DNA of 10,715 nucleotides. Origin: Microbacteriaceae bacterium. Its GTDB lineage: Bacteria; Actinomycetota; Actinomycetes; Actinomycetales; Microbacteriaceae. Shown here one piece after another: positions 5,658 to 10,715 of the stretch. The notes beneath the pieces were generated by a model. The model was not told where the DNA came from, ran no database searches, and was given only the letters and a program-made list of their open reading frames with translations. Position 1 is the first letter of the stretch, and each line of letters opens with the position of its first letter. The DNA is taken from NCBI GenBank assembly GCA_012719255.1, contig JAAYAS010000073.1:1-10715 (forward strand). Direction: 5' to 3'. Position numbers and translations under genes: made by a program.

Positions 5658-7889
5658 GTGTCCCAGACGACGACCGATCGCACCGCGATCGACGACACCG
5701 ACCGCACCGGCGCCGACGGCGACGGCCGCCCACCCGCCCGCCCGAAGCGCTCGGGCCCGAAGTGGGCGACGTGGGCCCGCATCCTCGTGCCCGCGCTGCT
5801 CATCCTCGTGTGGCTCACCGGCGCCGGCCTCGGCGGCCAGCTGTTCAGCAAGGTGAGCGAGGTCGCCACCAACGACCAGACCCTCTACCTCCCCGAGTCG
5901 AGCGACGCCGCCGCCGTGCAGGCGCAGCTCGACGACTTCCTCGGCGCCGACTCGATCCCCGCGATCGTCGTGTGGTCGAGCGACGAGGCGCTCGACGAGA
6001 ACGACCTCGCCGCCATCGACGAGGCGCTCGCCGACGTCGCCGAGGTCGCCGATGTAAACGAGGCCTCGCCCGCGATCCCCTCCGAGGACGGCCTCGCCGC
6101 GCAGGCGTTCATCGCCATCGACGCCGACGCCGAGCTCGCGCCCGCCGTCGACGGCATCCGCACCGCGGTCACCGACGCGAACAGCACCGAGCTGCAGGTG
6201 AACATCACCGGCCCGGCGGGCTTCACCGCCGACCTGTCGAGCGCCTTCGCCGGCATCGACGGCCTGCTGCTGCTCGTCGCGCTCGCCGTGGTGCTCGTCA
6301 TCCTCATCATCGTCTACCGCTCGCCGCTGCTGCCGTTCATCGTGCTGTCGACGAGCCTGTTCGCGCTCTGCTCGGCGCTGCTGCTCGTCTTCTACCTCGC
6401 GAAGTGGGACGTCCTCCTCCTCAGCAGCCAGACGCAGGGCATCCTGTTCATCCTCGTGATCGGCGCCGCCACCGACTACTCGCTGCTCTACACGGCCCGC
6501 TACCGCGAGACGCTGCGCACCTACGAGTCGAAGTGGGATGCGACCTGGGCGGCCCTGCGCGGCACCTGGGAGCCGGTGCTCGCCTCGGGCGGCACGGTGA
6601 TCGCGGGCCTGCTCATGCTGCTGTTCAGCGACCTGAAGACGAACTCGACGCTCGGCCCCGTCGCCGCGATCGGCATCGTGTTCGCGATGCTCTCGGCGCT
6701 CACGCTGCTGCCGGCGCTGCTCTACTGGGCGGGCCGGGTCGCGTTCTGGCCGCGCAAGGCGAAGTACGACCCCGAGTTCTCGGCCGACGACGAGGCGATC
6801 CACGGCAAGGGCTTCTGGCCCTGGCTCGCGCGCAACGTGCGCAAGGCGCCGCGCGCGATCTGGATCGTCACGACGATCGTGCTCGCGGTGCTCGCGGGCT
6901 TCGCGTTCCAGCTCAAGGCCGAGGGCGTGCCGACGAGCGAGTTCGTGCTCGGCGAATCGGATGCGCGCGACGGCCAGGAGGTGCTCGGCGAGCACTTCCC
7001 GGCCGGCTCGGGCTCGCCCGCCTACGTGATCGTGCCCGAGGCCGAGCTGCAGCCGACCGCCGACGCGCTGCTCGCGATCGACGGCATCTCGTCGGTGTCG
7101 GTCACCGCGACCGACTCGCCGGCCGGCACCGCCCCGGTCACCGAGGACGGCATCCAGGCGTTCGGCCCGCCCGGCGCCCCCGCGCCGGAGCCGACGCTCG
7201 TCGACGGCCGGGTGATGCTGCAGGCGACGCTCGTCGACGCGGCCGACTCGGATGCGGCGCAGCAGACCGTGCTCGAGGTGCGCGACGCGCTCGACGACGA
7301 GGCTCTCGTCGGCGGCGTCACCGCGACCGCGATCGACACGAACGAGACGGCGATCGCCGACCGCAACCTCATCATCCCGATCGTGCTGCTCGTGATCACG
7401 CTGATCCTCATGCTGCTGCTGCGGTCGATCGTCGCGCCGCTGCTGCTCATCGCGACCACGGTGCTCTCGTTCGGCACCGCGATGGGCGTCGCCGCGCTGC
7501 TGTTCAACCACGTGCTCGAGTTCCCGGGCGCCGACCCCTCGGTGCCGCTCTACGGGTTCGTCTTCCTCGTGGCCCTCGGCATCGACTACAACATCTTCCT
7601 CATGACCCGCGTGCGCGAGGAGTCGCTGCTCCACGGGACCCACGAGGGCGTGCAGCGCGGCCTCGCGGTGACCGGCGGCGTGATCACCTCGGCCGGCATC
7701 GTGCTCGCGGCGACGTTCGCGGCGCTCGCCGTGCTGCCGATCATGTTCCTCGCGCAGCTCGCGTTCATCGTCGCGTTCGGCGTGCTGCTCGACACGTTCA
7801 TCGTCCGCTCGCTGCTCGTACCGGCGCTCGTGCACGACATCGGCCGCAAGGTGTGGTGGCCGTCGAAGCTCGCGCGCGGCAAGGAGTAG
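5658..7889 (+). CDS. MMPL-family (RND superfamily) membrane transporter
   Basis: This is a 743-residue proton-driven exporter of the MMPL type. After a basic cytoplasmic head, TM1 lies at about 39-58. A first extracytoplasmic domain spans about 60-195, followed by a block of five hydrophobic helices at about 197-375. The second half repeats the plan: a TM near 410, a second extracytoplasmic domain to about 570, then five more helices. Each half has the family's Asp-Tyr proton-relay motif: GAATDYSLL (Asp273-Tyr274) and ALGIDYNIF (Asp643-Tyr644). Actinobacterial relatives export lipids, antibiotics or pigments, but many have unknown cargo, and no biosynthetic or regulatory gene is adjacent to indicate one. 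It is a single-gene unit starting at GTG 5658 and followed by a strong hairpin. Confidence 0.93.
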   Translation: MSQTTTDRTAIDDTDRTGADGDGRPPARPKRSGPKWATWARILVPALLILVWLTGAGLGGQLFSKVSEVATNDQTLYLPESSDAAAVQAQLDDFLGADSIPAIVVWSSDEALDENDLAAIDEALADVAEVADVNEASPAIPSEDGLAAQAFIAIDADAELAPAVDGIRTAVTDANSTELQVNITGPAGFTADLSSAFAGIDGLLLLVALAVVLVILIIVYRSPLLPFIVLSTSLFALCSALLLVFYLAKWDVLLLSSQTQGILFILVIGAATDYSLLYTARYRETLRTYESKWDATWAALRGTWEPVLASGGTVIAGLLMLLFSDLKTNSTLGPVAAIGIVFAMLSALTLLPALLYWAGRVAFWPRKAKYDPEFSADDEAIHGKGFWPWLARNVRKAPRAIWIVTTIVLAVLAGFAFQLKAEGVPTSEFVLGESDARDGQEVLGEHFPAGSGSPAYVIVPEAELQPTADALLAIDGISSVSVTATDSPAGTAPVTEDGIQAFGPPGAPAPEPTLVDGRVMLQATLVDAADSDAAQQTVLEVRDALDDEALVGGVTATAIDTNETAIADRNLIIPIVLLVITLILMLLLRSIVAPLLLIATTVLSFGTAMGVAALLFNHVLEFPGADPSVPLYGFVFLVALGIDYNIFLMTRVREESLLHGTHEGVQRGLAVTGGVITSAGIVLAATFAALAVLPIMFLAQLAFIVAFGVLLDTFIVRSLLVPALVHDIGRKVWWPSKLARGKE

Positions 7890-7920
7890 GCCGAGCGTCG
7901 ACCCGCCGCGGCGCGCACGT

Positions 7921-7969
7921 CGAAGGCCGTATCGGACCGCCCCGCTCCGGGGCGCCGATACGGCCTTCG
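7921..7969. terminator. Strong bidirectional hairpin between convergent genes
   Basis: The outer arms 7921-7935 and 7955-7969 pair over 15 bp without mismatch. After an AC bulge, an inner 7-bp stem (7938-7944 with 7948-7954) closes a 3-nt loop. It sits 31 bp after the MMPL stop and 23 bp before the yceI stop on the other strand. No T-tract follows on either strand, which is usual in high-GC actinobacteria. Confidence 0.8.
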
Positions 7970-7992
7970 GCGCGTTCGGCCGGCTGCGGCGC

Positions 7993-8541
7993 CTACTGGC
8001 GCTTCACCAGCGAGAGCTCGAGCTCGAGGGTGATCTTGTCGCTGACGAGCAGACCGCCCGAGTCGAGCGGGGTGTTCCACGAGACGCCCCAGTCCTTGCG
8101 GTCGATGCGGCGCGAGCCCTCGACGCCGGCGCGCAGGGCGCCCATCGGGTCGCGCTCGACGCCGACGAACTCGAGCGGCAGCGAGATCTGCCGGGTGACG
8201 TCGCGGATCGTGAGATCGCCGGTGACGATGAAGTTGTCGTCCTCGATCTCGTCGATCGACGTCGACGCGAACGTGATCTCGGGGTAGCGCTCGACGTCGA
8301 AGAAGTCGGCGCTGCGCAGGTGGTTGTCGCGGTTGCCGTCGCGGGTGTCGATGCTCGCGGCGTCGACGCGCACGCGCACGGCCGAGTCCGGCATCGATTC
8401 GGGGTCGAGGTGCAGCTCGCCGCGCAGGCCGTTGAAGGCGCCGCGCACACGGGCCACCATCGCGTGCCGCGTCGAGAAACCGAGCCGCGAGTGCGACGGG
8501 TCGATGTCCCAGATGCCGGCGTATTCGGGTGCGAGTGCCAT
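7993..8541 (-). CDS. YceI-family lipid-binding-like protein (cytoplasmic)
   Basis: The protein has 182 residues, the usual YceI length. The family signatures are in order: WDIDPSHSRLGFSTRH (11-26), VRGAFNGLRGELHLDP (32-47) and the RDGNRDNHLRSADFFDVERY core at about 67-86. PEITFAST, the LTIRDVTRQISLPLEF strand pair and a C-terminal DKITLELELSLVKR strand follow. YceI proteins are lipocalin-like beta-barrels that bind polyisoprenoid-type lipids; their physiological role is often unclear. No signal peptide is present, so this one probably stays in the cytoplasm. The ATG at 8541 is supported by AAGGAAG at 8547-8553 with a 5-nt spacer. It is separated from azlD by 138 bp that hold a promoter-like region, so it is probably transcribed on its own. 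Confidence 0.93.
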   Translation of the reverse strand: MALAPEYAGIWDIDPSHSRLGFSTRHAMVARVRGAFNGLRGELHLDPESMPDSAVRVRVDAASIDTRDGNRDNHLRSADFFDVERYPEITFASTSIDEIEDDNFIVTGDLTIRDVTRQISLPLEFVGVERDPMGALRAGVEGSRRIDRKDWGVSWNTPLDSGGLLVSDKITLELELSLVKRQ

Positions 8542-8565
8542 GAGTGCTTCCTTGCGGTCGGATAA

Positions 8566-8583
8566 CTTGCATTCGGATACAAG
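8566..8583. promoter_or_regulatory. Operator-like palindrome upstream of yceI
   Basis: On the minus strand CTTGTATCCGAATGCAAG is an imperfect 18-bp inverted repeat with 7-bp arms and one mismatch. It lies 25 bp before the yceI start and inside the probable 5' end of its mRNA. CTTG...CAAG palindromes of this size are common MarR-type sites. A related half, TTATCCG, follows next to it (8559-8565). No regulator gene is in the window. Confidence 0.4.
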
Positions 8584-8590
8584 CGTTCGG

Positions 8591-8597
8591 AGTCTAT
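8591..8597 (-). promoter_or_regulatory. Possible -10 box for yceI
   Basis: The minus strand reads ATAGACT, whose TAGACT fits TANNNT. A start about seven bases further would place the 5' end inside or at the edge of the palindrome at 8566-8583, fitting repression there. No clear -35 element. Confidence 0.3.
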
Positions 8598-8679
8598 GCC
8601 CCCGCTCCGCGCAGATGCTCGCAGAACGACCGCTCCCGGCCGAAATCGCCCGACGGAGGGACCCGGGATCGCGCCGCGC

Positions 8680-9000
8680 TCAGCCGACGAGCACGAGCAT
8701 TCCCCAGTAGACGGCGACGCCGCCGACGAGGCTGAGCAGCACGTTCCAGCGCCACAGGTGCAGCGCCGCGGTCGCCGCGATGCCGACGAGCGGCGGCGCC
8801 CACGCCCATCCCGCCCACTCGATGCCGCGCACCGAGTAGACGACGAGCACGGTCATCACGCCGATCGGCAGCAGCAGGCTGAGATCGCGCACGAGCGCGT
8901 TCTCGCGCAGCCACTTGCCGCCGAGGAACGGCGCGGCGCGCAGACCGAAGGTCACCGCCGCGGCGACGACGATGATGAGCAGCGAGTGCAGCGGGTCCAT
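8680..9000 (-). CDS. azlD: AzlD: small subunit of branched-chain amino-acid exporter
   Basis: The 106-residue membrane protein has four hydrophobic stretches, at about 6-20, 41-56, 64-80 and 88-105. It carries the AzlD signature TFGLRAAPFL (17-26) and the LHLWRWNVLLSLVGG segment near the C-terminus. With AzlC it forms a two-component exporter for branched-chain amino acids and their analogues (BrnFE/YgaZH type). The ATG shares its A with the azlC TGA (TGATG), indicating translational coupling. The order azlC then azlD is the family norm. Confidence 0.92.
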   Translation of the reverse strand: MDPLHSLLIIVVAAAVTFGLRAAPFLGGKWLRENALVRDLSLLLPIGVMTVLVVYSVRGIEWAGWAWAPPLVGIAATAALHLWRWNVLLSLVGGVAVYWGMLVLVG

Positions 9001-9725
9001 CAGATCGGCGCCCCCCGGCTGCCGCGCCCGCGCCGGCGCAGCCAGACGACCGCGAGCGCGAGCAGCGCGTAGACGACCAGCGCGAGCAGGAGCATCGCCT
9101 CGGGCGCGACGAGCGCCATCGCGACGCCGATGACGAGCGCCGCGGCGAACAGCCCGAACTCGCGGTTGCGCTTCAGCGCCTCGAGCGCGAGCACGACGAA
9201 CAGCGCCGTCATCGCGAAGCCCATGAACTCGAGGTCGAAGGGGATCGCCGTCGCCGCGAGCGCCCCGAGCGCCGTCGAGGCGACCCAGTAGAAGTGGTGC
9301 GAGACGGCGACCGCGAGCATCCGCGGGCCGGTGAGCGCGTCGCGCTCCTGCGCGCCGAGCACCGCGTAGGCCTCGTCGGTGAGCGCGTGGATCGCGTAGC
9401 CGCGCAGCAGCGGGTTGCGGATGCGCTCGAGCGGCACCGACAGCCCGTAGAACACGTGCCGGGCGTTGACGAGCAGCGCCGTGGTCGCGACGGTGCCGAG
9501 CGGCGTGGCGGCGACGAGCATCCCCGCCGCGAGGAACTCCATCGACCCGGCGAACACGATGAGCGCGGTGATCGGCGCCCACCACCAGTCGAGGCCGAGC
9601 GCCACCGCGTACATGCCGAACGAGACGCCGAGCGGGAAGAACGCGAAGAAGACGGGCACGGCGTCGCGCAGGCCGAGCCGGAACTCGGGCCACCAGGGCG
9701 CGCGACGGGGGTGCATGGCCGCCAT
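9000..9725 (-). CDS. azlC: AzlC: large subunit of branched-chain amino-acid exporter
   Basis: The 241-residue integral membrane protein has family signatures FFAFFPLGVSFGMYAVALG (26-44), FAGSMEFLAAGML (58-70), NARHVFYGLS (87-96) and HALTDEAYA (113-121). The C-terminal half is several more hydrophobic helices, ending in a basic tail. It exports branched-chain amino acids together with AzlD. I choose ATG 9725, preceded by a GGGGGC stretch. ATG 9716 (MHPRRAP) is possible; an upstream ATG at 9824 would add a non-hydrophobic stretch unlike the family. It is divergent from nrdD. No Lrp-type regulator gene, often found with this pair, is in the window. Confidence 0.92.
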   Translation of the reverse strand: MAAMHPRRAPWWPEFRLGLRDAVPVFFAFFPLGVSFGMYAVALGLDWWWAPITALIVFAGSMEFLAAGMLVAATPLGTVATTALLVNARHVFYGLSVPLERIRNPLLRGYAIHALTDEAYAVLGAQERDALTGPRMLAVAVSHHFYWVASTALGALAATAIPFDLEFMGFAMTALFVVLALEALKRNREFGLFAAALVIGVAMALVAPEAMLLLALVVYALLALAVVWLRRRGRGSRGAPI

Positions 9726-9741
9726 TGTGCCCCCGACCGCG

Positions 9742-9791
9742 CGATTCCGGCGAATCGGGCGCGGGGATGCGCGGGCGCACCCGGGGTGCGC
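9742..9791. promoter_or_regulatory. Two small inverted repeats upstream of azlC
   Basis: CGATTC-CGGC-GAATCG (9742-9757) and a 7-bp stem with 3-nt loop at 9775-9791 lie 17 to 66 bp before the azlC start. Either could be an operator or a structured leader. The DNA is GC-rich enough that short stems also arise by chance. Confidence 0.25.
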
Positions 9792-9820
9792 TGGGGCAGA
9801 AGTGAACCTCTGTGACTCGA

Positions 9821-9836
9821 ACACAAGATGTTGGGG
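9821..9836 (+). promoter_or_regulatory. NrdR box 1 upstream of nrdD
   Basis: ACACAAGATGTTGGGG fits the 16-bp NrdR pattern (ACAC-A-AT-T-G core) at most conserved positions. NrdR represses ribonucleotide reductase genes when dATP is high. The site pairs with a second box 32 bp downstream. Confidence 0.65.
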
Positions 9837-9852
9837 ATTGCGACGACACGCG

Positions 9853-9868
9853 ACACAAGATGCAGTGG
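9853..9868 (+). promoter_or_regulatory. NrdR box 2 upstream of nrdD
   Basis: ACACAAGATGCAGTGG shares the first ten bases with box 1. It begins 32 bp downstream of it, about three DNA turns, the spacing typical of tandem NrdR boxes. It falls where the -35 region of the proposed nrdD promoter would be. Confidence 0.65.
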
Positions 9869-9886
9869 ATTGTCGGAGGCCGGTCG

Positions 9887-9892
9887 TAGCCT
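9887..9892 (+). promoter_or_regulatory. Possible -10 box of nrdD
   Basis: TAGCCT fits TANNNT and lies 18 bp after NrdR box 2, so a bound NrdR would cover the -35 region. The leader to the start codon would be about 80 nt. The -35 hexamer is not clear. Confidence 0.35.
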
Positions 9893-9980
9893 GTCACCGG
9901 CGCCGATGCACGGCCCTCGACCGGCCGGCCCGCGCCCGCCGAGGCTTTCGCCCCGACGACGCCGAACGATGGAGCGTCAG

Positions 9981-10715
9981 GTGCCCTCCCCCAGCGCGGC
10001 CGCGGCCGCATCCGCATCCACCCCCGCCCGCCAGCGCCCGCGAATCGACGCGGTGCGCTCGATCACCGAGTACCTCGAGCGCGCCGACTGGCGCGTCAAC
10101 GCGAACGCGAACCAGGGCTACTCGCTCGGCGGGCTGATGCTCAACACCTCGGGCAAGGTCGTCGCGAACTACTGGCTCGACGAGGTGTACGACGCCGGCG
10201 CCGCCCGCGCGCACCGCGAGGGCGACCTCCACATCCACGACCTCGACATGTTCGCCGGCTACTGCGCCGGCTGGTCGCTGAAGGACCTGCTCCAGCAGGG
10301 CCTCGGCGGCGTGCCCGGCGCGATCCGCTCGAACCCGCCGAAGCACTTCTCGTCGGCGGCCGGGCAGATCGTGAACTTCCTCGGCACGCTGCAGAACGAG
10401 TGGGCCGGCGCGCAGGCGTTCTCGTCGTTCGACACCTACATGGCGCCGTACGTGCGGCTCGACGGGCTCGACGACGAGCAGCTCCACCAGGCGATGCAGG
10501 AGTTCGTATTCAACCTCAACGTGCCGAGCCGCTGGGGCACGCAGACGCCGTTCACGAACCTCACCTTCGACTGGACCTGCCCCGACGACCTCGTCGACGA
10601 GCACCCCCTGATCGGGGACGAGGTCTGCGACTTCGCCTACGGCGACCTCCAGCCGGAGATGGACCTCGTCAACCGGGCCTTCATCGAGGTGATGAGCGGG
10701 GGCGACGCGGACGGA
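9981..10715 (+). CDS. nrdD: Anaerobic (class III) ribonucleoside-triphosphate reductase, N-terminal part
   Basis: NrdD reduces ribonucleoside triphosphates to deoxyribonucleotides without O2, using a glycyl radical made by the activase NrdG. The visible 245 codons show its N-terminal core: ITEYLERADWRVNANANQGYSLGG (VNANANQGY from 39), then ANYWLDEVY. HIHDLDMFAGYCAGWSL (84-100) includes Cys95, likely one of the active-site cysteines. VNFLGTLQNEWAGAQAFSS and FNLNVPSRWGTQTPFTNLT (177 onward) follow. The glycyl-radical C-terminus and nrdG would lie past the window. The start is probably GTG 9981, since GGAG at 9971-9974 is 6 nt upstream; in-frame ATGs at 9969 and 9906 lack a ribosome-binding site. 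Before the core there are only about 20 Ala/Pro/Ser-rich residues, so I see no N-terminal ATP-cone. Regulation by NrdR is likely from the two upstream boxes. Confidence 0.93.
   Translation, partial: MPSPSAAAAASASTPARQRPRIDAVRSITEYLERADWRVNANANQGYSLGGLMLNTSGKVVANYWLDEVYDAGAARAHREGDLHIHDLDMFAGYCAGWSLKDLLQQGLGGVPGAIRSNPPKHFSSAAGQIVNFLGTLQNEWAGAQAFSSFDTYMAPYVRLDGLDDEQLHQAMQEFVFNLNVPSRWGTQTPFTNLTFDWTCPDDLVDEHPLIGDEVCDFAYGDLQPEMDLVNRAFIEVMSGGDADG

Noticed and set aside
4695..7835. Open frame of over 1000 codons on the minus strand opposite hemA and the MMPL gene
   Set aside because: It crosses two well-recognised plus-strand genes and reads as Glu/Arg/His-rich noise; a GC-driven shadow frame.
5762..8287. 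Long plus-strand frame overlapping the MMPL gene and yceI
   Set aside because: It is a +2 shadow of the transporter, Arg-rich throughout, and runs antisense through yceI.
9725..9824. Longer N-terminus for AzlC starting at 9824
   Set aside because: The added residues are not hydrophobic or family-like, and the start would overlap NrdR box 1 of the divergent gene; ATG 9725 matches normal AzlC length.

Overview
The window is very GC-rich, with strong G/C preference at third codon positions. Its genes fit a Gram-positive actinobacterium, most likely Microbacteriaceae: an FAD-dependent HemY next to HemE, hemA in divergent orientation, GTG starts, apparently leaderless promoters and stop/start overlaps. 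The family assignment is inferred from gene content and style, not from a search.

Layout from left to right. (1) Positions 1-577, minus strand: the N-terminal part of a protein with an AlbA_2 (Schlafen-type, putative nucleic-acid-binding) domain, cut by the window edge. It is preceded by a compact control region (578-696) with two TTTAAA-centred half-palindromes, two mutually exclusive hairpins and a perfect DnaA-box 9-mer. (2) Positions 697-3293, minus strand: hemE (uroporphyrinogen decarboxylase) and hemY (coproporphyrinogen/protoporphyrinogen oxidase), overlapping by one base. (3) Positions 3294-3936: a 643-bp divergent intergenic region built of three different short-repeat families, ending in a -10 box almost touching the hemA start. 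(4) Positions 3937-5322, plus strand: hemA (glutamyl-tRNA reductase), with an Ala/Pro-rich repetitive tail. (5) Positions 5323-5657: a low-complexity spacer holding a second copy of the hemA stop region. (6) Positions 5658-7889, plus strand: an MMPL/RND-type transporter, followed by a very strong hairpin (7921-7969) between convergent genes. (7) Positions 7993-8541, minus strand: a cytoplasmic YceI-family protein with a palindromic operator candidate upstream. (8) Positions 8680-9725, minus strand: azlC-azlD, a branched-chain amino-acid exporter. (9) Position 9981 to the end, plus strand: the N-terminal 245 codons of nrdD, the anaerobic class III ribonucleotide reductase, preceded by two NrdR-box-like sites 32 bp apart.

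HemA makes the committed precursor of tetrapyrroles from glutamyl-tRNA, HemE makes coproporphyrinogen III and HemY oxidises it towards haem, so region 2-4 is one pathway cluster read outward from a shared control region. The other genes (MMPL exporter, YceI, AzlCD, NrdD) look like independent housekeeping or accessory units.

I do not see a clear new multi-gene system. The best candidates for a second look are the alternating repeat array at 3500-3694, the AlbA_2 gene with its operator-like upstream region directly behind the haem genes, and the paired NrdR sites before nrdD.
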